DNA of 64,000 nt, taken from JALJPB01 sp963933115 (GTDB lineage Bacteria; Pseudomonadota; Gammaproteobacteria; Enterobacterales; Alteromonadaceae). The stretch lies in assembly GCA_963933115.1 (NCBI GenBank), contig CAWVSL010000002.1, forward strand, positions 1 to 64,000. The letters run 5' to 3'. Positions 45,192 to 54,878 of this stretch are shown piece by piece. The notes beneath the pieces are model-generated. The model did no database searches. It worked only from the letters and a program-made list of their open reading frames with translations, and was not told the origin of the DNA. Each line of letters starts with the position of its first letter. Position 1 is the first letter of the stretch. A program made the position numbers and the translations under genes.

Positions 45192-46352
45192 ATGAATACT
45201 TTGAACTGGGGTGAATTGACGCCCGAACAATTTCTCAAAGAATATTGGCAAAAAAAACCGTTAATTATTAAAGGTGCATTTAAAAATTTTAAAGACCCAA
45301 TATCTGCTGATGAACTAGCTGGTCTAGCTATGGAGCAAGAAATTCAGTCAAGGATCATAACTAAAACAGAGGCTGAAAAATCGACAGTTTCTTGGCAAGT
45401 TAACCATGGTCCTTTTGAAAGTTTTGACCAATTTGGTGAGAGCGGCTGGACATTACTTGTACAAGCCGTTAATAATTTCTCCGCTGCCAGTCAATTATTG
45501 CTAAATAACTTTAACTTTGTTCCTAATTGGCGCGTTGATGATGTTATGGTCAGCTTTTCTACACCCCAAGGTGGCGTTGGTGCGCATATAGACCAATATG
45601 ACGTTTTTATTATACAAGGTATGGGAAAAAGGCATTGGCAAATTGGAGCGCCTGACTCAAGTTTACAACAATTATTACCTCATCCTGATTTAAAACAAGT
45701 TTCTAAATTTTCTCCATTGATTGACGCTATTACCGAGTCTGGCGATTTGTTGTACATTCCACCTAACCACCCTCATAAGGGTATCGCTATAGATAACTCG
45801 TTAAATTACTCTATTGGTTTTCAAGCACCCAATAACCAAGAGCTATTTTCTGGCTTTGCAGATAAATTACTTGATGATGATATTGCCACCGATCGCTTTA
45901 TGGATATTAACCGAAAGATAACTCACTCATCTGAATTATTAGCTGCTACTGATATTTCCCAGCTAAAAAACTTTATGAAGGGGGCTTTTGATAATGAGGA
46001 GATCTTTAATCAATTTATTGGTTGTTATTTAACACAGTCAAACCATCCTTTGGAATTATTAATCCCAACGCAACCAATAAAAAACGACCAGTTAGTCGAT
46101 ATCCTTGCTGAAGTAGAAAATCAATTCATAGCCGTTTCGGGAATTAAGGCGCTAGTCATTGAAAAACCTTCAAATACTTTATTTATAAATGGAGAAGCAT
46201 TTAAACTGGATGAAAACACGGGAGAGTTTGGTAGAATTATTGCAAAGGGACAAAATATAACAACAGAGCAAGCAAAAAGTTTTACTGATGGTATAAGTAA
46301 TAGAAAGTTATTACTGGTTATTCTTAATAAAGGCTATTGGTATATTGAATAA
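45192..46352 (+). CDS. roxA: Ribosomal protein uL16 3-hydroxylase (JmjC cupin)
   Basis: A 386-aa Fe(II)/2-oxoglutarate oxygenase matching E. coli RoxA/YcfD, which hydroxylates an Arg of ribosomal protein L16. Iron ligands: H132 and D134 in GAHIDQYDVF and H195 in YIPPNHPHKG; N-terminal WGELTPEQFLKEYWQKKPL and the C-terminal winged-helix part are also recognisable. Because the purB terminator ends so close upstream, its promoter must overlap the terminator or it depends on read-through. Confidence 0.94.
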   Translation: MNTLNWGELTPEQFLKEYWQKKPLIIKGAFKNFKDPISADELAGLAMEQEIQSRIITKTEAEKSTVSWQVNHGPFESFDQFGESGWTLLVQAVNNFSAASQLLLNNFNFVPNWRVDDVMVSFSTPQGGVGAHIDQYDVFIIQGMGKRHWQIGAPDSSLQQLLPHPDLKQVSKFSPLIDAITESGDLLYIPPNHPHKGIAIDNSLNYSIGFQAPNNQELFSGFADKLLDDDIATDRFMDINRKITHSSELLAATDISQLKNFMKGAFDNEEIFNQFIGCYLTQSNHPLELLIPTQPIKNDQLVDILAEVENQFIAVSGIKALVIEKPSNTLFINGEAFKLDENTGEFGRIIAKGQNITTEQAKSFTDGISNRKLLLVILNKGYWYIE

Positions 46353-46659
46353 TAGGATAATACACCATTAATAAATATCTCATACTAACTCTAAAAAATA
46401 ACTCATGGTTGTTTAGCTAAACCAGTTGGTTTTTTTATATAACCAGGCTAAAAAATTTTAATGTATGCTTTACTTCACAAGGAGGACTAAGCCAATTTCA
46501 CCTCCAAAGTGGCTTGGTTATTAATGAAGTGATAATGTCCGACACAAATGAGCACATTGATAGTTTAAATCGCAACTAGCGCAGTAAACTTGAAAATAAA
46601 CCAATTTCAACCAGGCAATAGTTATTTGCTTAATGATATTATTTGTGGAGAAACATAGC
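46353..46659. other. Intergenic region between roxA and the leucine dehydrogenase gene
   Basis: About 300 bp without a gene. Near 46406-46437 GGTTGTTTAGCTAAACC followed by AGTTGG and seven T is a weak terminator candidate for roxA. GGAG at 46647-46650 is the ribosome site of the next gene. Nothing else recognised. Confidence 0.5.
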
Positions 46660-47694
46660 GTGGCATTTTTTGATTTAATAGATTTTGACGATCACGAACA
46701 AGTGATCTTTTGTAGTGATAAAGCTTCGGGATTGAAAGCCATTATTGCCATTCATAGCACTAAGCTAGGTGCAGCGGTAGGCGGTTGTAGGTTGTGGGAT
46801 TACGCAAGTGACGAAGAAGCACTTGTTGATGTTTTACGTTTATCTCGGGGTATGACCTATAAAAATGCCATGGCTGGTTTAAAAATGGGTGGTGGTAAAT
46901 CCGTTATAATTGGTGATGCAAAAACAATAAAATCAGAAGCCTTATTTAAAGCATTTGGTGAAAAACTCAATAACTTAGCGGGCCGTTATCTTAGCGCTGA
47001 AGATGTTAATATCAACACAGATGATATTGCTGTTGCTAACACTGTAACGCCCTTCGTCACTGGAACCGTAGAAAAAAGTGGTAACCCTGCACCGTTTACC
47101 GCTCTAGGTACTTTTTTAGGAATCAAGGCAGCGGTCAAATTTAAATTTGGCCGAGTAGATCTTGTAGGACTAACCGTTTCAGTTCAAGGTTTAGGCAGTG
47201 TCGGTTATGCTTTATGTGAGTATTTGTATAAAGCAGGTGCAAAACTTATTGTCACTGATATCAATCAAGACACTCTAGATAAAGCAGCTATTGAATTTAA
47301 TGCAACGGTTGTTAGTTTGGATGATATTTATGACCAAGATGTCGATATTTATGCGCCTTGTGCTTTAGGTGCAACGGTTAATGAACAAACAATTAGTAGA
47401 ATAAAAGCGAAAATAATTGCCGGTTGTGCTAATAATCAACTGGCTCATGATAGTTTTGACCAAACACTATTAGATCTAGATATTTTATATACCCCAGATT
47501 ATATTATTAATGCCGGTGGTATTATTAATGTCTCATTTGAAGATAATTATTGCGCTGATATTTCAACAAAAAAAGTTGAAGAAATCTATAACACTTTGTT
47601 AAACGTTTTTGAAAAAGCACGAGAGCAGAATCGTCCTACCGGTGAAGTGGCTGATGAAATGGCAAGAAAAATTATTGCTAACGGTGGAAGATAA
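46660..47694 (+). CDS. Leucine dehydrogenase-type amino-acid dehydrogenase (Glu/Leu/Phe/Val family)
   Basis: About 344 aa. NAD-dependent oxidative deamination of branched-chain or related amino acids. DDHEQVIFCSDKASGLKAII, the substrate motif GGCRLW, and the signature GMTYKNAMAGLKMGGGKSV with the catalytic lysines; Rossmann motif VQGLGSVGYALCEYL. GTG is taken as start since GGAG lies nine bases before it; an ATG nine codons upstream lacks one. Leucine is the most likely substrate but valine or phenylalanine cannot be excluded. Confidence 0.92.
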   Translation: MAFFDLIDFDDHEQVIFCSDKASGLKAIIAIHSTKLGAAVGGCRLWDYASDEEALVDVLRLSRGMTYKNAMAGLKMGGGKSVIIGDAKTIKSEALFKAFGEKLNNLAGRYLSAEDVNINTDDIAVANTVTPFVTGTVEKSGNPAPFTALGTFLGIKAAVKFKFGRVDLVGLTVSVQGLGSVGYALCEYLYKAGAKLIVTDINQDTLDKAAIEFNATVVSLDDIYDQDVDIYAPCALGATVNEQTISRIKAKIIAGCANNQLAHDSFDQTLLDLDILYTPDYIINAGGIINVSFEDNYCADISTKKVEEIYNTLLNVFEKAREQNRPTGEVADEMARKIIANGGR

Positions 47695-47712
47695 TCCAAT
47701 AGTGTCATATAA

Positions 47713-47787
47713 GATTTATAGCCATTAGCAATACTGGCTATAAATCAGCTATTGAATGGTCCAATACCATAAACTTTATGGAATTGG
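47713..47787. repeat. Two consecutive near-perfect hairpins upstream of ccoH
   Basis: Hairpin 1: GATTTATAGCCA (47713-47724) and TGGCTATAAATC (47735-47746), a perfect 12-bp stem. Hairpin 2: CCAAT-A-CCATAAA (47761-47773) and TTTATGG-A-ATTGG (47775-47787), 12 pairs with one A/A mismatch and a single-base centre. Neither has a T tract. They may end the preceding transcript, act as mRNA structure or bind a regulator. Confidence 0.75.
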
Positions 47788-47835
47788 TCTACCAAAAACA
47801 GTACAATAGAACCTTATTTCCCTTCAATAGCTATA

Positions 47836-48381
47836 ATGAAACATATGATTACTCCTTGGTATAAAGAGCCCTGGGCTTGGTTTGTTTTTATTCTCCCTTT
47901 TACTGCAGTTGTCGCTGGTATTTCTACTTATATAATTGCTAATAATGATCCAGATCCGTTGGTTATTGGCGAATATTATAAAAAAGGCAAAGCGATTAAT
48001 TTACAACTAGCCAAAGTTAAAAATGCCCAGAAATTGGGCATGAAATTTGATTTGAAATTATCAAAGAATAACTTAGTCATACAACCCACAGGAATCGAAA
48101 AAATATTTCCACGGTTAAATGTTAATTTTTTTCACCCGACTCAAGAATATAAAGATTTTTATTTGGTATTAACCCCAGATGGTGATGGTAAGTTCAGACA
48201 TGATTTTACTGGGGATACGGCCGAAGAAAAATTAACAGCCAAAGCGTTAATTAAAAGTTTACAAGGTAAATGGCGTATCACTATTACCCCTTTTGATGAC
48301 CAGTGGAAAATTCAAAATACCATCTATCTACCCCAATCTGAATTTATAGAAATAGCTCCTGATTTAACACAAGCGAACTAA
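47836..48381 (+). CDS. ccoH: FixH/CcoH family protein, cbb3 oxidase assembly
   Basis: A 181-aa protein with one N-terminal membrane helix (about 13-34) and a periplasmic beta domain. The family opening is clear: PWYKEPWAWFVFILP, followed by NDPDPLVIGEYYKKGKAIN. Helps assembly of cbb3-type cytochrome c oxidase. Followed 3 bp later by ccoI. A second ATG three codons in is an alternative start. Confidence 0.93.
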   Translation: MKHMITPWYKEPWAWFVFILPFTAVVAGISTYIIANNDPDPLVIGEYYKKGKAINLQLAKVKNAQKLGMKFDLKLSKNNLVIQPTGIEKIFPRLNVNFFHPTQEYKDFYLVLTPDGDGKFRHDFTGDTAEEKLTAKALIKSLQGKWRITITPFDDQWKIQNTIYLPQSEFIEIAPDLTQAN

Positions 48382-48384
48382 TAA

Positions 48385-50823
48385 ATGGTCAACAGTTGTT
48401 TTCATTGCGGCGAACGGGTCCCTACTGGAATAGCCATATTCGTAACGATTAGTCATAAATCTCAAGCGATGTGCTGTATTGGCTGTGAGGCAGTTGCCAC
48501 AACAATTGTCGATAATAACTTGACTGATTATTATCGATTTCGAACCGAACTAGCCCCAAAAGGTTCTGCGCTAATCCCCGAGCAACTAAAACGTAATCAA
48601 CTACTCGATGAAGAAAGTCTTCAAAGTGAATTTACTTATAAGACTGCCGAATATAAAGAAACAATTTTAAGTATCGATGGTATTACTTGCTCTGCCTGTG
48701 CCTGGCTTATTGAAATGCAGCTTGATAAAGTTGAAGGCATTAATTCTATTTCTGTCAATGCGACAACACAACGAGCGACAGTAAGATGGCAAGATAAAAA
48801 ACTTAAACTTAGTGAGATTATTACCAAAGTTCAAGATATTGGTTATCAAGCGTTTCCCTTCAAAGCAAGTCAGTCAGAAGAAAACAACCAAATACAAGCG
48901 AAAGCTTTTATTAAACGTCTAGGTATCTCTGGTATTTTAATGATGCAAGTCATGATGATCGCCGTTGGACTTTATTTTGGTGCATTTTCGGGGATGGAAA
49001 AGCATAATTTAATTTACTTACGTTGGGCAAGTTTAGTACTGACAATTCCAATTATTTGTTATGGTGCACTGCCCTTTTATCAAGGTGCTATTCGTTCATT
49101 AAAAGCTCATAGGCTCTCTATGGATGTTCCTGTCACTATAGCTATCACACTCGCTTTCAGTGCTAGTGTTTGGGCAACAATAAGCCAACAAGGAGAAGTT
49201 TACTTTGAGTCAGTGGCAATGTTTACATTCTTATTGCTTATCGGCAAATTCCTCGAATTTAGAGCAAGATCACGAGCGGCTGAAGTTTCTGCTAACCTAT
49301 TAAAGTTAATGCCAATGACAGCAACTAAAATCATTGATAACAAAGAAGTATTCATAGCAGCAAAACAATTAATCGTTGGTGATTTAGTTATAATTAAACC
49401 CGGTCAGCTAGTGCCCGCCGATGGAAATATAACCCTAGGTGAAAGTCAGTTAAATGAAGCTATGCTCTCGGGAGAGCAAATACCGGTGACTAAATCAGTG
49501 GGGGATAAAGTCTTTGCCGGTACGATTAATGGTGATAGCAATCTTCAGGTTAAGGTTACACAAGAAAGTAGTCATTCATTTTTAAGTCAATTAATTCGAC
49601 TAAGTGAAACATCACAGGCCCATAAACCTAAACTCGCTCAACTATCAGATAAAGTTGCTCAATATTTTGTTGCCTTGATATTAATATGTGCTGTAACGAC
49701 CGCTTTTTATTGGCAACAACATTTACCAGAACAAGCCTTTTGGATTACTTTATCCGTCTTAGTTGTCACCTGCCCTTGTGCATTATCCCTTGCTACTCCA
49801 ACGGCATTAACTTGCTCTACAACACGTTTAAACCGTGATGGAATTATGATTAAATCAAGTCATGTGATGGAAACAATCCCTCAAGTGACTAGATTTGCCT
49901 TTGATAAAACTGGCACTTTAACGACGGGTGATTTTGTAATAAAAAACACCCTTATACTTGGCAGTTTTAATCAAGAGCAGGCACTGAGTTTTGCGGCAGC
50001 CCTTGAAAGTCATTCCGAACATCCACTTGCTAAGGCTTTTAAACTATATCGTAATTTTAAAGATAGTGCTTCTGAGGTTGTTGTCCATCCTGGTAAAGGT
50101 GTATCAGGGTGCATTAACCAACAATTATTTACCTTGGGTAAACCCTCATGGTTATTAGAGAAAACAACTAATTTAGATAAGTATAAAGATGCACAATGTG
50201 TCTTAGTGGTAAAAAATAATAGTCATATTAATGAATTAATAGCTGTATTTTATTTGGAAGATCATATTAGGGATGACGCACAGTTAGTACTCGATCAGTT
50301 AAAAGAAAAAAAGATTCAAACGATAATGCTCTCCGGTGATAACGATTCTGGTTGTAAAAAGGTCTCAGACATTTTATCAATGGATAAAATTTATAGTGGA
50401 TTAGATGCTCAAGATAAAGTAAGTAAACTTAAAGAGTTACAGGGTATACCAAATAATTCTGATAAAGGGGTAATAGCCAAGGCTAAAAATACGGTTGCCA
50501 TGATTGGAGACGGAGTTAATGACACCCCAGTATTTGGTGCTGCTCATGTCTCTATTGCAATGGGTAGTGGTACTGACATAGCAAAAAATGGCGCTGATGT
50601 CATATTACTTCATAATCAATTGTCAGCGTTGCAGACCTTATTAGCCGTAGCCAATAAAAATCGGATCATTATTTATCAAAACTATAGTTGGGCATTGGGT
50701 TATAATGCCATAGTATTACCCTTAGCAATGGCAGGTTTTATTACCCCCTATATGGCTGTTATTGGTATGTCGGCTAGTTCACTCATCGTTATCACTAATT
50801 CATTGCGCTTACTCAAAAGATAA
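48385..50823 (+). CDS. ccoI: Copper-translocating P-type ATPase CcoI/FixI
   Basis: An 812-aa P1B ATPase supplying copper for cbb3 oxidase. N-terminal cysteine cluster (C5, C8, C30, C31, C34), heavy-metal domain with C102/C105 in GITCSACAW, transmembrane metal site C463-P-C465, phosphorylated D507 in DKTGTLT, and the hinge MIGDGVNDTPVFGAA. About eight membrane helices. Between ccoH and ccoS as in the fixGHIS/ccoGHIS operons. Confidence 0.96.
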   Translation: MVNSCFHCGERVPTGIAIFVTISHKSQAMCCIGCEAVATTIVDNNLTDYYRFRTELAPKGSALIPEQLKRNQLLDEESLQSEFTYKTAEYKETILSIDGITCSACAWLIEMQLDKVEGINSISVNATTQRATVRWQDKKLKLSEIITKVQDIGYQAFPFKASQSEENNQIQAKAFIKRLGISGILMMQVMMIAVGLYFGAFSGMEKHNLIYLRWASLVLTIPIICYGALPFYQGAIRSLKAHRLSMDVPVTIAITLAFSASVWATISQQGEVYFESVAMFTFLLLIGKFLEFRARSRAAEVSANLLKLMPMTATKIIDNKEVFIAAKQLIVGDLVIIKPGQLVPADGNITLGESQLNEAMLSGEQIPVTKSVGDKVFAGTINGDSNLQVKVTQESSHSFLSQLIRLSETSQAHKPKLAQLSDKVAQYFVALILICAVTTAFYWQQHLPEQAFWITLSVLVVTCPCALSLATPTALTCSTTRLNRDGIMIKSSHVMETIPQVTRFAFDKTGTLTTGDFVIKNTLILGSFNQEQALSFAAALESHSEHPLAKAFKLYRNFKDSASEVVVHPGKGVSGCINQQLFTLGKPSWLLEKTTNLDKYKDAQCVLVVKNNSHINELIAVFYLEDHIRDDAQLVLDQLKEKKIQTIMLSGDNDSGCKKVSDILSMDKIYSGLDAQDKVSKLKELQGIPNNSDKGVIAKAKNTVAMIGDGVNDTPVFGAAHVSIAMGSGTDIAKNGADVILLHNQLSALQTLLAVANKNRIIIYQNYSWALGYNAIVLPLAMAGFITPYMAVIGMSASSLIVITNSLRLLKR

Positions 50824-50848
50824 ATCACTAACAGAGGTATTCAAAGTT

Positions 50849-51076
50849 ATGAGCATTATTTACGTTTTAATTCCTGTTGCCATTTTACTTACTGCACTCG
50901 GTATATACCTTTTTTTTTGGGCAGTTAGAACAAATCAATTTACTGATCTAGAAAAACAAGGGATGAGTATATTATTTGACAATAACAACAGCGAAAATAA
51001 AACAAGCTCAGCATCAGATAACATGAGTCAATCAAGTAGCGAAAACGAAGAGACGCCCCCTAAAAATGGAAATTGA
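50849..51076 (+). CDS. ccoS: Cbb3 oxidase assembly protein CcoS/FixS
   Basis: A 75-aa protein: one N-terminal membrane helix (MSIIYVLIPVAILLTALGIY) followed by FFWAVRTNQFTDLEKQG, the CcoS signature, then a Ser/Asn/Glu-rich tail. The start follows AGAGG. The open frame extends 29 codons back inside ccoI in another frame, which is not used. Overlaps the next gene by 11 bp. Confidence 0.94.
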   Translation: MSIIYVLIPVAILLTALGIYLFFWAVRTNQFTDLEKQGMSILFDNNNSENKTSSASDNMSQSSSENEETPPKNGN

Positions 51077-51782
51077 TCTATTATCAGCTTTTATTATTGG
51101 TCTTCTAAGCGCCGGTCATTGCTTGGCTATGTGTGGTGGGATTACTAGCATGTTAACCTCTGCTATTTCTCAAGACCCTTTACTAAAAAACAATTTATTA
51201 CAGAACAATGTTCCTAAAGAAAAGACGCAATCAAAACTGGTAATCATTTTATGCTATAACATCGGTCGAATAGGATCTTATGCTATTTTAGGCGCTATCG
51301 TTGGTTTTACTGGTTCGATAGCGGCAAAAAGTATTGGTTTACCGCTTGCCGGATTGAGGATTATTGCCGGGATATTTTTAGTACTACTTGGGCTTTACCT
51401 TGGTCAGTGGCTAATGATTCTCAGTAGGGTTGAATCCATCGGCAAAAAACTTTGGCAATATATTTCGCCTTTGAGTAAGAAGGTTATTCCCGTAAATAGT
51501 CCACTTAAAGCACTAAGTCTGGGGGCTATTTGGGGTTGGTTACCCTGTGGCTTAGTCTATTCTACACTAACATGGTCATTAGCCAGTGGCGATCCGCAAA
51601 CAGGTGCATTGATCATGGCCAGTTTTGGGTTAGGCACTTTACCAGCACTATTAACAATGTCTTTTGGTCTGTTGAGTATAAAAAATTTCTTAAAAAATAA
51701 TACGGTGAGAAAATCTATAGCTATTATTATTATTTTTTATGGCTTTTACAGTATTTATTTTTCCTATCAACTCATCTTCTAA
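51066..51782 (+). CDS. TauE/SafE-like membrane protein of the cbb3 assembly operon
   Basis: A 238-aa protein with about six hydrophobic helices. The opening GLLSAGHCLAMCGGI contains the paired Cys/His pattern of the cco-linked family (formerly DUF2/'sulfite exporter TauE/SafE family') and the second half has GAIWGWLPCGLVYS. Context after ccoS suggests a role in metal handling for cbb3 oxidase; transport of sulfite is not supported by anything here. Confidence 0.9.
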   Translation: MEIDLLSAFIIGLLSAGHCLAMCGGITSMLTSAISQDPLLKNNLLQNNVPKEKTQSKLVIILCYNIGRIGSYAILGAIVGFTGSIAAKSIGLPLAGLRIIAGIFLVLLGLYLGQWLMILSRVESIGKKLWQYISPLSKKVIPVNSPLKALSLGAIWGWLPCGLVYSTLTWSLASGDPQTGALIMASFGLGTLPALLTMSFGLLSIKNFLKNNTVRKSIAIIIIFYGFYSIYFSYQLIF

Positions 51783-52207
51783 GTTCGCCAAACTAAATTA
51801 AATAATTTAAAGACTCACAACATTTATTACCAACGTTCTCGTACCCATTTATCACTATGCTGGCTAAGATTTATTTTATAAAGAGTGCCCGTAGATATTG
51901 ACTGGTGCAGGTATGGGTTATTAAATGAGTCAAGCAAAACTAATAACAGATATTGCTAAATAAACTTCATTATTATAAGGTAAATTGATTATAACCTTCA
52001 ATGCTGAGAAGTTAATTCAGTCTGCTTATTTTTAAATTAATTAGCCCTCTCCAGTAAAATCAATAAGTGATTAAAAACCTTCTAAAATATTCTATTTAAT
52101 ACTATGCTTATCATAATAATAACAACGTGATTTAAAATATATAAATCTCTAAGTTATGCGTTATTATCTAAAGTTAATCCTGTTGAATCACTTATTTGAG
52201 GCATATT
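51783..52207. other. Gene-free interval where fnr often sits
   Basis: 425 bp between the TauE-like gene and uspE. In relatives an fnr-type regulator gene commonly occupies this position. No frame here encodes the Fnr cysteine motif or cNMP fold, and no clear remnant is seen. The DNA is AT-rich, and GAGG at 52198-52201 is the uspE ribosome site. Confidence 0.6.
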
Positions 52208-53143
52208 ATGGAACAATATAAAAATATACTTGTCGTTATAGATCCAACCACAGATGATCAAAAATCCCTCAAAAGAGCCATTGAATTATCGATGCGAACT
52301 CAATCTGTGATTACTGCATTCCTTAGTATTTTCGACTTCTCCTATGAGATGACAACGATGCTATCGAGCGATGAACGCGAAGATATGCGTCAATCTGTGG
52401 TAGCAGATAGAGAGTTGTGGCTTAAAAACATCATTAATGAATTACCACATCAAGGCATTAGTATAAACTACAAAGTTGTTTGGCATAATAGACCCTTTGA
52501 AGCCATCATTGAGCAAGTGATCAACAAAAAATACAACCTCGTCATCAAAGCGACTCATCAACACGATAAATTAAAGTCAGTGATATTCACTCCCACAGAC
52601 TGGCATATCTTACGTAAATGCCCTTGCCCTGTTCTTTTAGTCAAAGAACACCGTTGGCCAGAGAACGGTAATATACTTGCCGCAATAAACATTGGTAGTG
52701 ACGAAGCTGAACATCAGTCACTGAACAATAAAATTACCGAAACAGCTAATAGTTTTGGCCAGTTACTAAAGGGAAAAGTCAATTTAGTCAATTCTTACCC
52801 GGGAACCCCAGTTAATATAGCAATCGAAATCCCTGAATTTGATGCAAGCGAATATAACGATTCAATGCTTAAACACCACCAAAAAGCTATGTTAACCCAT
52901 GCTCAACACTATGGGATCGCCACAGAGAACACTTTTGTCGAAGAAGGACTACCTGAGACCGTCATTGAGAGTACTTCTAATGAGCTTGATGCAGAGTTAG
53001 TTATATTAGGAACCATTGGACGGACGGGTATATCAGCTGCTCTAATAGGAAATACAGCTGAGCATGTCATTGATAAGCTAAATTGTGATGTTTTAGCAAT
53101 AAAACCTGAAGGCTACGTCTCTCCTTTTGAGAGTAAATTGTAG
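52208..53143 (+). CDS. uspE: Universal stress protein UspE
   Basis: About 311 aa with two tandem Usp domains, as in E. coli UspE (316). Matching runs: NILVVIDPTTDDQ, SIFDFSYEMTTMLS, VVWHNRPFEAII, HQHDKL, IFTPTDWHILRKCPCPVLLVK, and in domain 2 INIAIEIPEFDASEYND and LGTIGRTGISAALIGNTAEHVID. The ATG behind GAGG is chosen over a TTG four codons earlier. Fnr is the usual neighbour but absent. Confidence 0.95.
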   Translation: MEQYKNILVVIDPTTDDQKSLKRAIELSMRTQSVITAFLSIFDFSYEMTTMLSSDEREDMRQSVVADRELWLKNIINELPHQGISINYKVVWHNRPFEAIIEQVINKKYNLVIKATHQHDKLKSVIFTPTDWHILRKCPCPVLLVKEHRWPENGNILAAINIGSDEAEHQSLNNKITETANSFGQLLKGKVNLVNSYPGTPVNIAIEIPEFDASEYNDSMLKHHQKAMLTHAQHYGIATENTFVEEGLPETVIESTSNELDAELVILGTIGRTGISAALIGNTAEHVIDKLNCDVLAIKPEGYVSPFESKL

Positions 53144-53393
53144 TGTTATAACGTATCTATATAGTTTTATAAGCAGTATTAGCTGCTTTTTATAACGGTG
53201 GAATTTGGTATCCCTTAATATAAACTATTAATTTCAAACCGAAAATAGTTACGCGTTACATCATAAGCTATTGATTTAATGTAAAACTTTTATTTTAAGT
53301 CGATTGACTACTGATGTAGAAAATTTATCAAAAGAAAGTCACCTAAATTCACGGAGAGATATTTTAGCTGTCTTTCCTAACATACTTGGCCAT

Positions 53394-54191
53394 TTAAGCA
53401 GAAAAAGTATCATTAGACGTCGGTGGTAATGTAACCCCATCAATAGAAATTAATTGTAGGCCAAAAATTTCACGATACAAGATACCTTTAATGTTGTAAT
53501 AAAACGGTGCAAGGTAGGATAAACTAAAAAAGAAAATAATACCGCCAATCACAGAAAAACTAGTTTGCGCTAAAAATATCAGTGGAAAGAGACTAACTAT
53601 TAACAGTGAAATAAGTATTAAATAAAGTGAAAATATTTTAAACCATTGAAACCGTAGAGCTTGGAGCGATACAATTATTGCCTTTATTGGCGAAAACTTT
53701 TTTTCAACAACTAAAGGAATAACTAACGATAAAGCAACAGCTAAAAATATTCCGGGAATAACGAATAGTTGCAAACCAACACCTACAAATAAAGACGAAA
53801 TCAACGCACAAAGTGCAACCCAACTTCCTCGTTTTAAAAATGAAAAGACTAATTTGGGCTGAGTTTTCATACCTACCGAATGTAAAACCCCCATCATTTC
53901 AATTCCAGCCAAAAAGGGCCAGGTGAGGAGTGTAACAATTACATTAAAAATCATACTGGCTTGGGGATCTTCAAGAATAACTTCATAACCACCCAAAGCG
54001 TCTATAACAAGTAAAGAAATTATGGTGGCAAAAATAAATATAACCAATAACCCCAGGTTAATTGACATGCGAGAACTTAACGTATTTTGCCAAGCCTCTT
54101 TTAATATCGATTGTTGATTAATAGTAAAATCGCCCTTAACCGCTTTTTCAATACTACCACCGACATCTAAAACTGTCTTTTTTTCATCCAA
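53394..54191 (-). CDS. Multi-pass inner-membrane protein of unknown function
   Basis: About 265 aa from the TTG chosen here (AAGGG lies eight bases upstream). The frame is open to 54263 but has only a TTG there as well. Cytosolic N terminus (about 1-40, ending with INQQSILKEAWQNTL) followed by five to six hydrophobic helices spread over 45-235 and a short polar tail. The pattern resembles YciC/DUF975-like helical membrane proteins, but no family can be named with confidence. No operon partner on the same strand within 54 bp except DUF1415 upstream. Confidence 0.7.
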   Translation of the reverse strand: MDEKKTVLDVGGSIEKAVKGDFTINQQSILKEAWQNTLSSRMSINLGLLVIFIFATIISLLVIDALGGYEVILEDPQASMIFNVIVTLLTWPFLAGIEMMGVLHSVGMKTQPKLVFSFLKRGSWVALCALISSLFVGVGLQLFVIPGIFLAVALSLVIPLVVEKKFSPIKAIIVSLQALRFQWFKIFSLYLILISLLIVSLFPLIFLAQTSFSVIGGIIFFFSLSYLAPFYYNIKGILYREIFGLQLISIDGVTLPPTSNDTFSA

Positions 54192-54317
54192 AACTTTAAC
54201 CCTTATAATATGCGTGATTGATAACAGATCAAATAATAAATCTATTATACCGTTCTGATTCAACTAGTTCAAAAGAAGTTATGAGTCTGTTAATAATTAC
54301 ATCTAAATGATTAAAAG

Positions 54318-54878
54318 TTAATTATTCTGTTTAATATCTATTAGCAGCTGACTAAAAAAAGGCGCACCCTTAGATCTAGCCAAATTAATATTATTAATAG
54401 GAATATTTTCTGGGTTTTTATAAACACTTAAAACCCTAGTCATACTTTCTTCTCTAATTAGGTGTAAGGTGGGGTATGGAGAACGGTTCGTAAAATTAGC
54501 GGCATCATTAAACTCTTCTCCCTCAAAGTAATAATCGGGATGAAAGCTTGCCAGTTGAAATATTCCTTCAAACCCAGAATTGATTAGTGACTCTTCAGCA
54601 TATGCAACTAAATCTAAGTAACACTCAAAACTTTTAAAACCTTCATTGTAGATAAGTAATGACGTTTCGACTTCACTATGTTCTGCTAAGTAACCACATT
54701 GTTCAACCAATTCTTCAAGGGCCAACCCAACTTTACTTTTATCTGATAAATGATAATGAATTGTCTTGTTTACCAGCTCTTTCTTAGCAAATGGACAAAA
54801 ATTAAAGGCAACTATAATTTGCTCTAACCACAGTTTTGTTTGTTTAATTTCTATTTCCATAAGGTGTTCATTACTCAT
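54318..54878 (-). CDS. DUF1415 protein
   Basis: About 186 aa. Family motifs: TKLWLEQIIVAFNFCPFAK, ETSLLIYNEGF, FQLASFHPDYYFEGE, NFTNRSPYPTLHLIREESM. Function unknown; the conserved Cys, His and Asp residues hint at an enzyme. The start ATG overlaps the stop of the ABC exporter by 8 bp, implying translational coupling. Confidence 0.92.
   Translation of the reverse strand: MSNEHLMEIEIKQTKLWLEQIIVAFNFCPFAKKELVNKTIHYHLSDKSKVGLALEELVEQCGYLAEHSEVETSLLIYNEGFKSFECYLDLVAYAEESLINSGFEGIFQLASFHPDYYFEGEEFNDAANFTNRSPYPTLHLIREESMTRVLSVYKNPENIPINNINLARSKGAPFFSQLLIDIKQNN

Noticed and set aside
51950..52090. FNR-type boxes (TTGAT-N4-ATCAA) before uspE
   Set aside because: Only half-sites such as TTGAT and ATCAA occur, not in the correct spacing.
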